Assembly: GCF_002243045.1 (NCBI RefSeq) | Contig: NZ_MBKP01000001.1 | Span: forward strand, 20,454-84,453 | Direction of reading: 5' to 3' | Length of the DNA: 64,000 nt | Source: Methanolobus psychrotolerans | GTDB taxonomy: Archaea; Halobacteriota; Methanosarcinia; Methanosarcinales; Methanosarcinaceae | Shown: positions 33,971 to 42,061 of the stretch, piece after piece | Position numbering within the stretch: the stretch's first letter is position 1 | How the letters are laid out: each line of letters starts with the position of its first letter | Notes under the pieces: generated by a model | What the model was told of the DNA's origin: nothing | Databases searched by the model: none | Seen by the model: only the letters and a program-made list of their open reading frames with translations | Made by a program: the position numbers and the translations under genes

Positions 33971-34968
33971 TATACCCTCACTTCAATGCAGACATTGAAC
34001 TGGTGTGGGGCATAGGAACGGACGATCCTCGTATCAAAAACATCGGTTTTTCTGCCTGCCCTTTCTGCTGCTTCCATGATGAGCTTCAGGGAGCTAGCGA
34101 AAAGATCGCCCTCTTGTGTGATACCATAATAGTGAATAATTGCATTTGAGGCGCACAGTTTCATGGCAGCGTCAAGGAACTCGTGAGCATTGTGAGGAAG
34201 ATTCATGATTACATGGTCGGCCATCGAGGCGAACTTTTCAGCTTCCAGGTTTGCATCACCTTCTATTGCCATTACGTTGACAGTGGAGTTAAGCCCGATG
34301 TTACGGCGCAGAAACTCCACTGCATCAGGGTTCTTATCGATGGCAATAACCTGGATTTCAGGGCTTTTTTTTGCGATCATGATGCTGTAAGGACCAACGC
34401 CTGCAAACATATCCACTACTGTCTGGCCTTCCTTTACCTGTGCCAGGATACGTGAACGCTCCGTAGCCAGGCGGGGAGTGAAGTATGCCCTCTCCAGATC
34501 GATGTAGTATCTGCAACCATATTCCCTGTGGATGGTGGAAGTTCTGTCCTCGCCGGCAACCGTTCTGAACCTGCGGGTCCTGAACTCTCCCTCAACAGGT
34601 CCCAGGGCAGCAAGCACTGTCTTAACGTTCTTCTTAACCTGCATGATAGCATCGGCAACCTTCATTGGCTCATATGTACCATCTTCGATGAGTGCGATAT
34701 CTCCTATCACTTCAAAATGTGGCACTTCATCTAGCAAGTCCTCAAACTTAAGCTGCCCCTCCTGCTCCTCAAAATCATATTCAGTAAACTCGAGTTCTCC
34801 GGGAAGCTCCTGAAGTATTTCCTCCTGCGGTTCTTCTATCAGAGGCAGATACAAAAACTCTTCTTCTGAACAGATTCTGCATGAATTATCGAGCAGGTTC
34901 ATTTCCAGAAGTGCTCTGCGTATGGGTTCGCCTTCTCTCTTTAAAACCTTGATGCAACTTTTTCTCAT
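33964..34968 (-). CDS. trm5: tRNA (guanine-37-N1)-methyltransferase Trm5
   Basis: 334 residues. The N-terminal D1-type region ends in EVPHFEVIGDIALIEDG. The Rossmann methyltransferase core has VVDMFAGVGPYSI (AdoMet loop), VIAIDKNPDAVEFLRRNI and the catalytic NLP motif in MNLPHNAHEF. It makes m1G37 in tRNAs such as Pro, Leu and Arg, preventing frameshifting. ATG at 34966-34968 lies 8 bases after TAGGT; a GTG two codons earlier is too close to that site. A TnpB element begins about 20 bases upstream and probably separates the gene from its former promoter or operon. Confidence 0.9.
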   Translation of the reverse strand: MRKSCIKVLKREGEPIRRALLEMNLLDNSCRICSEEEFLYLPLIEEPQEEILQELPGELEFTEYDFEEQEGQLKFEDLLDEVPHFEVIGDIALIEDGTYEPMKVADAIMQVKKNVKTVLAALGPVEGEFRTRRFRTVAGEDRTSTIHREYGCRYYIDLERAYFTPRLATERSRILAQVKEGQTVVDMFAGVGPYSIMIAKKSPEIQVIAIDKNPDAVEFLRRNIGLNSTVNVMAIEGDANLEAEKFASMADHVIMNLPHNAHEFLDAAMKLCASNAIIHYYGITQEGDLFASSLKLIMEAAERAGRKTDVFDTRIVRSYAPHQFNVCIEVRVYS

Positions 34969-34984
34969 GTTCACGTACCTATGG

Positions 34985-36385
34985 TGAACTACCTCTCAGC
35001 TAAAGACTGAGAGGCTTCTTGCTTCATTCCCTGAACTAATGTTCATGAGTCCACAAGCTCTTCCCGCAGTTCCTGCGGTGCTTAAGTTATTCAATGCTAT
35101 TTTTTTGATATTAATACTAGCATTAAGATCTCTGTCATGGAATGTCTTGCAATCAGGACATTCCCATTCTCTTATCTTGAGAGTAAGATCATCTTTCTTG
35201 TATCCACAAACATTGCAGATCTTTGATGAAGCATCAAATCTACCTATCCTTAGAATGGTCTTTCCATACCATTCTGCTTTGTAGATAAGTTTCCTGATGA
35301 ATTCAGACCAACCCACATCACTGATTGCCTGAGCAAGCTTGTGGTTTTTGATTAATCCTTTTACATTAAGGTTTTCGACAGCCACTGCTTGGTTTTCGCG
35401 AATTATTCTGATAGTGACCTTATGCTGGAAATCATTTCTCTGGTTATTAATTAATTGATGTTGTTTTGCTAGTTTAACGATTGCTTTTTTCCTGTTCTTA
35501 GAACCTTTCTGTTTTTTACTCACATTTCTTTGTAGTTTCTTCAACTTCATGAGTGATTTCTTCAGGAACTTAGGATTTTCAATAACTTCTCCTGTTGACA
35601 AAACAGCAAAAGATTTGATTCCAACATCAATTCCTACTGTAGTCTCGGAATCAAATTCAACAAGTTTTGGTTCGGGAACATGGTCATCAATAAGTAGACT
35701 TATGTGATATCTTCCAGCTGATGTTCTGGAAACAGTCAGAGTCTTCAGAATATTGAACTTCCTGTTAAGTTTCTGGTCAAGAATTACTTCTCCGTTGACT
35801 CCTTTTGTAACAAGGTTGTTCTCAATGAATTCCTTATCAAGAAAGTCTCGATGAAGAACTATCTTTATCCAACCAATCTTAGGCAGGTAAATTTTTGAAC
35901 TGGTTAAGTTAATCTGGTAATTCTGAGGAACCTGAAATGAATAATTGTTGTTCTTCTTCCTCTTCTTTGTAGGATAGGATCCTCTTCCTTCAAAGAAGTT
36001 CTTGAATCCAGTCAACAAGTTCCTGTTTGCTTGTTGTAAAGATTGTGAATTTAAGTCTTTCAACCATGAATGATGTTCTTTCAACAAAGTCAAGTTGGTG
36101 TTCAGGTTGATCTCACTCACATTGATCTTGAACTTCTTATACATTAGATTCTTGATGAAAAGTGACCGGTTGTACATGAATCGACTTCCACCGAAATGTT
36201 TTTCGAGAAGAGAGCATTGCTCTTTGTTAGGGTATATTCGATATCTATAACCTTTTTTCATCAAGATCACTCATGTTTCAAAAAGCAATTTTTAGTAACA
36301 AATATTAAGATTTTCATACTATATATGCTTTTTTTGTTGTAGTGAAACGCTTACATCCCCTGAGCTAAAGACTCAGGGGTTTTTC
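34985..36385 (-). mobile_element. IS200/IS605-family (IS1341-like) element with tnpB only
   Basis: Bounds are approximate. The element consists of one tnpB gene flanked by related subterminal hairpins: CCTCTCAG-CTAAAGA-CTGAGAGG at 34990-35013 (right end, just after tnpB) and CCCCTGAG-CTAAAGA-CTCAGGGG at 36357-36379 (left end). No tnpA transposase is present, so it depends on a TnpA elsewhere. The right-end region after and within the tnpB 3' end is where an omega RNA would be encoded. It sits between the lysE C-terminal fragment and trm5. Confidence 0.75.
34996..36261 (-). CDS. tnpB: TnpB, RNA-guided nuclease of IS605-type element
   Basis: 421 residues from ATG 36261; a GTG three codons earlier is also possible. 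It opens MKKGYRYRIYPN with HTH_OrfB_IS605. The RuvC-like catalytic residues are intact: Asp in GIDVGIKSFAV (about 212), Glu in AVENLNVKGL (about 296) and Asp in HDRDLNASINI (about 378). The zinc ribbon CNVCGYK / CPDC lies between the last two. TnpB proteins cut DNA guided by an omega RNA from the element's right end, next to a TAM. Full length and no stop, so it may be active. Confidence 0.93.
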   Translation of the reverse strand: MKKGYRYRIYPNKEQCSLLEKHFGGSRFMYNRSLFIKNLMYKKFKINVSEINLNTNLTLLKEHHSWLKDLNSQSLQQANRNLLTGFKNFFEGRGSYPTKKRKKNNNYSFQVPQNYQINLTSSKIYLPKIGWIKIVLHRDFLDKEFIENNLVTKGVNGEVILDQKLNRKFNILKTLTVSRTSAGRYHISLLIDDHVPEPKLVEFDSETTVGIDVGIKSFAVLSTGEVIENPKFLKKSLMKLKKLQRNVSKKQKGSKNRKKAIVKLAKQHQLINNQRNDFQHKVTIRIIRENQAVAVENLNVKGLIKNHKLAQAISDVGWSEFIRKLIYKAEWYGKTILRIGRFDASSKICNVCGYKKDDLTLKIREWECPDCKTFHDRDLNASINIKKIALNNLSTAGTAGRACGLMNISSGNEARSLSVFS

Positions 36386-36436
36386 GCTCCAAATTATAAA
36401 CCATGACCCGAACAGGACAAGAAACAGACCACAAGA
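36365..36436 (-). pseudogene. Severed C-terminal fragment of the LysE-family gene
   Basis: Minus-strand codons read SCGLFLVLFGSWFIIW and then SEKPLSL before TAG at 36365-36367. This is a typical last transmembrane helix of a LysE/RhtB protein, which the 189-codon gene at 47041-47610 lacks. Both pieces share the codons TCT TGT in the same frame at the ACAAGA core. The final residues run into the left end of the tnpB element, so the original C-terminus is altered too. Confidence 0.82.
36431..36436. repeat. attL core (ACAAGA)
   Basis: Left junction of the integrative element, where the lysE C-terminal fragment meets element DNA. An identical hexamer is at 47047-47052. Confidence 0.7.
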
Positions 36437-36903
36437 TGTTGTAACCATAAAAGGTACTGATTTTTTTGAATTATAATAGTCATTGTTAATAATCCTTTTG
36501 ATATTTGGTGCTTCAATTTTCATATAAGGCATAGATGGGATATATTGTTATTAATGATTTCAGTCAAGTTTGTAAAAATGGTTTTGGATGACCACACCAA
36601 GAATGATTTACACCCATTTTAAAATGATGTAGAATTGAGCAGATGGCATTATCAGGGCGTAAGGCATACACTTACACCTCTACAACATTTTTTCATTTAC
36701 CAGATTATTTCAGTTAAGTAGAAGTCGCCATTTTAAATTAGTTCTAACTGTCATCAAATAAGTTTGAATTTTTCTATAGTGGACATACATTATATCTTCA
36801 TTTAAAAAGAAATAATAAAAATTATGTGGAAGGTATTGGGTTAAGATGCCAGTAGAAATTCCACATAATTCCTACAATCGATTATTTTGTATTTTTGATA
36901 TAT
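36437..36903. other. Left arm of the element with a 12-bp inverted repeat
   Basis: No gene is seen. A perfect inverted repeat AATTATGTGGAA (36820-36831) / TTCCACATAATT (36859-36870) with a 27-base spacer lies 34 bases beyond the stop of the small recombinase. It could be its terminator hairpin or a recombinase arm site. Confidence 0.45.
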
Positions 36904-37515
36904 TCACACCATTTGCATAGGTTCATCATATTTCAGTAATTCACGCTGTAAATCTTCAATTGAATAATGAAGATAATGCATAGTGGTTTCAATATTCTTA
37001 TGCCGGAGATAGCGTGAAACCGATATCAGGGGAACGCCGGAATCAAGCAAGTGCTGGGCACGGCTTCTTCTGAAGGTATGAGTTCCGATTTTTTTATTTA
37101 TTCCTGCTTTTTTACATAATTCATTAACAATTACATATACATGTGAACGATTAACCTGTTTAGATTTATTGGAGAACATGATAAAATCACCATCTTTTAA
37201 TTTATTATGTTGAATGTACCGATTAACTCTTTTAAGAAAATCGGATGTGACAGGAGCTTTCCTTAAATCTTTGTTATCCACACCTTTCGCATTCCATATC
37301 TCAATGCACTTGCCATGAATGTCAATATCCCTTACACGTACATTAATCGCTTCTGAAACCCTTAAAGCAGGTATGTACATCATCAACATCCATATCTCAT
37401 GTTTCTCATCGATATCGGGCATTGATAATATTTGGTTCAGTTCACTCACCTTGAGCCATTCCTTACTATATGGGGTGACCTCTTTCTTTGCTTTTTTGGC
37501 ATTTACGTTTTTCAT
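36904..37515 (-). CDS. Small tyrosine recombinase (XerD/phage-integrase type)
   Basis: 203 residues from ATG 37515; a GTG three codons upstream is possible. It consists essentially of the catalytic domain. Active-site residues are Arg in ALRVSEA (R52), Lys near WNAKG (K77), His/Arg in THTFRR (H146, R149), His in LRHKN (H172) and nucleophile Tyr in TTMHYLHY (Y181). The N-terminal core-binding domain is nearly missing. It lies about 470 bases from attL. It may resolve element dimers, invert DNA or assist excision, with the larger integrase at the other end performing integration; these roles are inferred. Confidence 0.88.
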   Translation of the reverse strand: MKNVNAKKAKKEVTPYSKEWLKVSELNQILSMPDIDEKHEIWMLMMYIPALRVSEAINVRVRDIDIHGKCIEIWNAKGVDNKDLRKAPVTSDFLKRVNRYIQHNKLKDGDFIMFSNKSKQVNRSHVYVIVNELCKKAGINKKIGTHTFRRSRAQHLLDSGVPLISVSRYLRHKNIETTMHYLHYSIEDLQRELLKYDEPMQMV

Positions 37516-37750
37516 ACAAACCACAATATAAAAATATAACAGAAGCTATTTAAATGTTTTTAGACATTTTGCTATATTTTAAAATGAGCACCGGTCAGAT
37601 GCTTCGTGTTATGAGGAGAAAGTCTAGATATTTGAAAACATAACAAAATAATAAAATTGTTAGATTTTTGATGTAAGGAAAATTGCCATTTAATATGAAA
37701 TGCATCAAAATGTACCTTTTCTATCATTTCAGTACTCATGTATTTTTACT

Positions 37751-38908
37751 TTATTGGGCATCATAGAAAAAAAGATACTCAACGTATTCATCATTACCGA
37801 AGCCTATGCGTTCACATTTAATCTTGTAATATCCACTTGATAAAACAGAAGAATTTATTGAAATTTGATAGCAACCCATATATGAGGTGGTTCCTATCAT
37901 ATGATTATATTGACTAATAGAAATATTTGAGGAACGATCATCAGCAACCATCGTCAAATAATCAATACGGCTTACATTAAAATTTGAATCTACTTTTAAT
38001 AAACTTATATTCAAATTAGAAACCGGTCCTGTTACATAAACAGTGAAAGGAATTGGATTTGTATTAGTTAACGAAGTACTTTCCATTTCGATATTCATAC
38101 TCCCATGCAAAAAAGGTAAATTGCCAATAATAAGACTATAAGGAGTTGTCGATGCCATTCCAAAAAATACAAATACTATAAGAAAAATCCCTATGGATAT
38201 TTTTAGTATTGAATCCCATCTTATTTCAAAATTATTAAAATAATTAAGGATGCCAAGAGTGCTTTCTGATAGGTAATTCCTTCTCTTTAATGTTTCCTTA
38301 AAATAAAACGGTAGCAGAAATCCAAAAAGTAATATGACTCCAAGAAGTACATCGATTTTAACTAAAACATATGCAATTACCATCGCAGCAATTATAAATA
38401 ATGCTTCTACTTTTGCATTAAATAATATTAAATACCAACCTATAGATACCAGAATAATGAGTATAATCACAATAAGTTGATAGTAGGGAAGAATTTTTAA
38501 TTGAACGAATATAATATATATGTAATATAATGTAAAAGTGCTCAATAACAAGGTTATTGACATTGCAATGGCACTATAAGAGTTTTCCAAAACATAATTA
38601 TTATCTTTATTAAACAAGCAAATTACATAGAAAGGAAAAGAGATTACGATTAATACGGAGAGAATGAAAATCATTGCCAAAAGCAAAACCAGTACCGAAT
38701 ACATTTCAAAATTAAAAGCGGTTGTATGTGTATAATCTAGTATTCTATGAACTATATATGAAAATAGTCCAAGGAGTATTAATAAAAAGCTAAAAACGTT
38801 TTCACGCTGATTGACATCTTGGTCTCTATCTTCGGCGGATTCATTTCCGTGTTCACACATTAATTTATGAATAGAAATAAATGTATAAAATACTTCCGTA
38901 TGTCTCAC
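37751..38908 (-). CDS. Polytopic membrane protein of unknown function
   Basis: 385 residues. A short acidic N-terminus (a later start at the Met of MCEHGNESAEDRD, 38860, is possible) is followed by about eight hydrophobic helices up to residue 265. Then comes an Asn/Ser-rich, presumably extracellular, C-terminal beta domain with many N-x-S/T sites (NISLLKVDSNFNVSR, SSNISISQYN, INSSVLSSGYYKIKC). I do not recognise a family. A membrane domain with a surface-exposed beta domain suggests an envelope or virion-like surface role; this is speculative. Confidence 0.7.
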   Translation of the reverse strand: MRHTEVFYTFISIHKLMCEHGNESAEDRDQDVNQRENVFSFLLILLGLFSYIVHRILDYTHTTAFNFEMYSVLVLLLAMIFILSVLIVISFPFYVICLFNKDNNYVLENSYSAIAMSITLLLSTFTLYYIYIIFVQLKILPYYQLIVIILIILVSIGWYLILFNAKVEALFIIAAMVIAYVLVKIDVLLGVILLFGFLLPFYFKETLKRRNYLSESTLGILNYFNNFEIRWDSILKISIGIFLIVFVFFGMASTTPYSLIIGNLPFLHGSMNIEMESTSLTNTNPIPFTVYVTGPVSNLNISLLKVDSNFNVSRIDYLTMVADDRSSNISISQYNHMIGTTSYMGCYQISINSSVLSSGYYKIKCERIGFGNDEYVEYLFFYDAQ

Positions 38909-39035
38909 ATTCCGCAGGTAGATAACAAAAACTCATAATTTTGCTTGATGATGGTTTTGATTGTATTTATGGAGAAATCTAGTTTGTTGATTCGGTACGA
39001 ATGCTGCAAAAACAGGTCTTTTTCCAGATATAAAT

Positions 39036-39155
39036 ATGGACTATAATAGTCAGATTACAAAAACGCTAGCAAGCAAAATTAGTCAAAACAAATTAGTACC
39101 TGTGGAATGTGAGATTATTGTCATCTACGAAATTCAAATAAGCATCTTAACATGA
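39036..39155 (+). CDS. Possible 39-residue protein
   Basis: An ATG frame beginning MDYNSQITKTLASKISQNKL, without a clear ribosome-binding site, ends 32 bases before the next small gene. It has a mixed charged and hydrophobic composition and no family. Reported because it is contiguous with the following small membrane gene. Confidence 0.25.
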   Translation: MDYNSQITKTLASKISQNKLVPVECEIIVIYEIQISILT

Positions 39156-39187
39156 ATTGATACTTATATTGCTTACAGGTGTTTAAA

Positions 39188-39322
39188 ATGGGTAAATTAA
39201 AGATTTTAAATAATAGAGAACTTAAAAAAACATCTAACCTTATATTTATGTTTACCTTTTTCATCTTAATAATAATTGTACTTTTCACTGTAATAATGTT
39301 TGCAATTACACATTTTTGGTGA
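39188..39322 (+). CDS. 44-residue single-helix membrane protein
   Basis: ATG at 39188 follows ACAGGTG. The basic N-terminus MGKLKILNNRELKKT precedes a hydrophobic stretch of about 25 residues (FMFTFFILIIIVLFTVIMFA), ending THFW. The composition and ribosome-binding site fit a real small membrane protein, typical of archaeal plasmids and viruses. Function is unknown. Confidence 0.5.
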   Translation: MGKLKILNNRELKKTSNLIFMFTFFILIIIVLFTVIMFAITHFW

Positions 39323-39473
39323 AATAATGGTGGATGAAGGCAATACAAGAAAATTAAAAGACTTGTATTGACTTTATGACGTTTATAAATCAATCTATTT
39401 ATATTTAAATATTTTTTATAATATCAAATAGAAAAGGATTTAATGCAGTAATTCTTTTTTGAATATACCTACA
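39323..39473. other. AT-rich spacer before hairpin pair
   Basis: No gene is seen; the sequence is mainly A/T with TATA-like TTTATATTTAAATA near 39400. Confidence 0.3.
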
Positions 39474-39476
39474 ATG

Positions 39477-39620
39477 TCCTGAAAGGTATGTCACTCAACT
39501 GAATTTGGAGGTTCAATTCGTAATTCCTACCATTCAGGATAGGTATTTCAATCCCTGAAAGGCGTGTGTATTCATCTGTAGCAGGAAGAATATGTTGAAA
39601 CTATCGCCTTTCAGGATAAG
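39477..39620. repeat. Two tandem long hairpins with a shared arm sequence
   Basis: Four related arms occur: TCCTGAAAGGTATGT (39477-39491), TACCATTCAGGATAGG (39529-39544), CCTGAAAGGCGTGT (39554-39567) and CGCCTTTCAGGATAAGG (39605-39621). Arms 1/2 pair with one mismatch and arms 3/4 pair perfectly over 11 bp, giving two hairpins about 65 bp each in direct orientation with different loops. The array lies between the small membrane gene and the winged-helix gene. It could be binding sites for a replication or partition protein, or paired terminators. Confidence 0.7.
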
Positions 39621-39710
39621 GCACTTAAAACTTCAAGATTAAGCACCTTACTCTTCATTATTTGTTTTTTAATAATACAACTACAGCATCAAGTTTAATA
39701 TAATAACTGA

Positions 39711-40586
39711 TTAATAATTCAGGTTTTTACCGTTGAAATACATTTTATATTCAGAATTATGTTTATCGTTTATTCTTATATACGTGGATTCGACCTTTGT
39801 AATTTTTAATTCTAAATCTAATATTTTTCTGTCATCTATTATTTGTTCTGCCAAATTCAATTTAAAGTCTTCATGATTCATTTGCATAATTCGTAATTCA
39901 TTCGTGTATGATACTTTTCCATGCATATTTATTGTCTTTGACCTAGCAGGTATCACATTTTCCCAAGTTTTAAAGAAATACTGATTTAAATATAACTTAT
40001 TTTTATAATACCTATGTGCTATATCAATACGAATGTCCCTTAATTTCCTTGTTTTTTGCTTTACTGGTTTAGATATGGGTAGAGGTGTTCTGCCTACAGG
40101 CATTGATATTTTTATTTCTTGAGGCGGATTGTCGTACAGGTATTCAATTTGTTTATCTCTTTCAGATAACTGCTTTTGTAATTCGGCAATCAGGGTGTCT
40201 TTGTCGTTATCAATGTCTACGTTAATCAATCCTATTAAATCACATGTAGGTATGTTAATTTCAGATGAACCATCACAATTAACGTTAAAAACTGCATTAT
40301 TTTGATAATTTCCCCTTCCAACTTTTTTATAACCAGCGTCAATATCACTCAACAATCGGATGCCCATTTTATCAAGATGATATGATTTCCTATTAGATTG
40401 ATGTACAAGTGATGATTTTAACAACTTCCGTCTGACCATCATGGAAAGGGCGGCGCTAAATTCTTTTTTTGTACCTATGTACGATATAGTTTCCCGAATT
40501 TCATTTGCAAAATGTGTCCCTTTGGATATTTGATCGGCCACTAGAACAAATAGTTCCCTATTTTCGTAACTTCTTAATTTCTTCAT
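39711..40586 (-). CDS. Winged-helix protein of the element
   Basis: 291 residues. The N-terminal 95 residues form a likely winged helix (ELFVLVADQISKGTHF, SAALSMMVRRKLLKSS, YHLDKMGIRLLSD). A linker, a short coiled coil (LIAELQKQLSERDKQIEYLY) and a basic C-terminal domain (KTRKLRDIRIDIAHRYY) follow, giving a DNA-binding protein that probably dimerises. GAGGT stands 6 bases before the ATG. A quasi-palindrome over its own promoter (40618-40634) suggests autoregulation; the inverted repeats further upstream could be replication or partition sites. I do not recognise a named family. Confidence 0.7.
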   Translation of the reverse strand: MKKLRSYENRELFVLVADQISKGTHFANEIRETISYIGTKKEFSAALSMMVRRKLLKSSLVHQSNRKSYHLDKMGIRLLSDIDAGYKKVGRGNYQNNAVFNVNCDGSSEINIPTCDLIGLINVDIDNDKDTLIAELQKQLSERDKQIEYLYDNPPQEIKISMPVGRTPLPISKPVKQKTRKLRDIRIDIAHRYYKNKLYLNQYFFKTWENVIPARSKTINMHGKVSYTNELRIMQMNHEDFKLNLAEQIIDDRKILDLELKITKVESTYIRINDKHNSEYKMYFNGKNLNY

Positions 40587-40617
40587 CCTTAACCTCAGTA
40601 ATTTTATTCTGTATGTA

Positions 40618-40642
40618 CTAACGCTAAGTGTTAGTTTATATA
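40618..40642 (-). promoter_or_regulatory. Promoter and quasi-palindromic operator of the winged-helix gene
   Basis: CTAACGCTAAGTGTTAG (40618-40634) is a 17-bp two-fold symmetric site (CTAACrCTwAGyGTTAG). It abuts the minus-strand TATA-like TATATAAACTA (40632-40642) about 50 bases before the ATG. The layout fits repression at the start site. Confidence 0.55.
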
Positions 40643-40704
40643 CTTATGGTAAATAGGGAATTAAGAAACAGGATGCTAAGGCATTGTAGTTATCAAAATA
40701 ATTG

Positions 40705-40828
40705 AATTAATACCCTATGCAAGATTAAGGTAAATTGAGTAACTAGATTGAATTAAGTAACATTTACAATAGAGGTAGGGTATTAATTATTAAAAATTCG
40801 ATATGTTAAAGATTGATTTGATACCCTA
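40705..40828. repeat. Inverted and direct repeats around ATACCCTA
   Basis: AATTAATACCCTA (40705-40717) and TAGGGTATTAATT (40776-40788) form a perfect 13-bp inverted repeat with a 58-base spacer; ATACCCTA recurs at 40821-40828. The whole gap 40587-40890 has no gene. Confidence 0.75.
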
Positions 40829-40890
40829 CTTGCTAGAGAGAATTATAAAGGTTGTGAAAATCACAAAAGTTATAGACTTTATAATAACTA

Positions 40891-41469
40891 TCAATACACA
40901 GTTTTATCACTTTGTACTGTTTTTTTGACAACTCTCATGTCTTCATGTCCACAATATTTGCATTTATAATATCGAGTGATTTTTATCCTAGTTCCCTCCA
41001 AAATTTTATCTTCTTTTATCTTTGGTTCTCTGGATTCAATATAAGCAAATTCTTGTTTGCATTCTTTACATTGACTCATATCATAATACGAACGAACATT
41101 CAAAAACCACGCACCAATAATTATTAAAAAGAAACTAACTACCATCCAGTATGGGTTTAGAATGTCAATATGAGGAATAAATGGAATAATATTACTTTTC
41201 GTTACAGAGATTATCCCAGTGAATATAGTAATTATGCCAGAAAGAAATGAAACGATTCCCACTAAGCCTATATTTTGTCGTCCATATTTTTTGATTAGAA
41301 CAGGAGCATATTTTTGAGTGAAAATATTCTTCTCTTTATCTCCTTCATAAGTTACAGTGTTTCCTTGAATGATTGTAACTCCCTCAATATTATGTCCAAT
41401 AACATTTCCATTTCCAATTGTAGTAGAATCTCCTATCATTGTAGAAGATTGAATATTAGTTTTTTTCAT
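40891..41469 (-). CDS. Membrane protein with C-terminal zinc ribbon
   Basis: 192 residues from ATG 41469; the frame is open further to 41550, with no better start. The N-terminal part shows short periodic turns (STMIGDSTTIGNGNVIGHNI) like a small beta-helix, followed by two transmembrane helices (NIGLVGIVSFLSGIITIFTG; WMVVSFFLIIIGAWFL). A C-terminal cytoplasmic domain has two CxxC pairs (QCKECKQ, YKCKYCGHE). The family is not recognised. It is divergent from the nuclease operon. Confidence 0.62.
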   Translation of the reverse strand: MKKTNIQSSTMIGDSTTIGNGNVIGHNIEGVTIIQGNTVTYEGDKEKNIFTQKYAPVLIKKYGRQNIGLVGIVSFLSGIITIFTGIISVTKSNIIPFIPHIDILNPYWMVVSFFLIIIGAWFLNVRSYYDMSQCKECKQEFAYIESREPKIKEDKILEGTRIKITRYYKCKYCGHEDMRVVKKTVQSDKTVY

Positions 41470-41723
41470 AATATCACACATTAATTCCGTACAATTGTAT
41501 GAACTTAAATAAAGCATAGAGATTCTAGTATTTATTTTTGCGGTAAACACAGTGAAAGTAATCTATTAAATTGTGTTATATTATTAATATATTTTATTAA
41601 AGCACTTGATTTCAAATAAATTCAAAAACATCCTAGAATTGTATCTAGATATATACTAATTTTTATATTCAAATCAATAAACTATATATTGTTTAGTAGT
41701 TGAATTACTTATTGGTGTTTATT

Positions 41724-41912
41724 TTGCCAGTAAAAAGTACTACAACTAAGTCTATAAAATGTCCAACGTGTAAGGGCAAAGGTACTGTGAAATGTCAAGT
41801 ATGTTCTGGTAAAGGGAAAATCGATGATATATTATCTACTTATGTTTGTAAAACATGCAAAGGAAGCGGATTGCTCAAATGCCCGAACTGTAAAGGTAAA
41901 GGAATACTTTAA
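41724..41912 (+). CDS. DnaJ-type zinc-finger mini-protein
   Basis: 62 residues from TTG 41724, preceded by GGTG; TTG 41700 is an upstream alternative. Four CxxC units (CPTCKGKG, CQVCSGKG, CKTCKGSG, CPNCKGKG) reproduce the cysteine-rich central domain of DnaJ without the J-domain. Such stand-alone modules bind two zinc ions and contact unfolded proteins or partners. It is the first gene of a four-gene operon with two small membrane proteins and a nuclease-like protein. A TATA-like ACTATATATT is at 41681-41690. Confidence 0.72.
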   Translation: MPVKSTTTKSIKCPTCKGKGTVKCQVCSGKGKIDDILSTYVCKTCKGSGLLKCPNCKGKGIL

Positions 41913-41921
41913 AAAGGTGGT

Positions 41922-42050
41922 ATGATGGCAGGAACAAGTAATAATGATTCCCCAATTGCCAGAGTTGTGCAAGCATTTGTTTTTATTGCTGTGCTAATGG
42001 CGTGTGGATATGCTTTGATGAATATTGCAAAAATAATAGGGATATTATAA
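41922..42050 (+). CDS. 42-residue membrane protein
   Basis: ATGATG at 41922 follows AAGGTGG, 9 bases after the zinc-finger gene stop. The protein starts MMAGTSNNDSPIARVVQ, contains one hydrophobic helix (AFVFIAVLMACGYALMNIA) and ends KIIGIL. Ribosome-binding site and spacing support an operon member. Function unknown. Confidence 0.6.
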   Translation: MMAGTSNNDSPIARVVQAFVFIAVLMACGYALMNIAKIIGIL

Positions 42051-42061
42051 TGGAGTAATAT

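Noticed and set aside
34972..34974. GTG start for trm5
   Set aside because: It lies only two bases after the probable ribosome-binding site; the ATG two codons later has normal spacing.
39477..39620. Possible CRISPR remnant (TTTCAATCC followed by CTGAAAGG)
   Set aside because: The related segments are inverted pairs with irregular spacing, not direct repeats with uniform spacers, and no cas gene is in the window.
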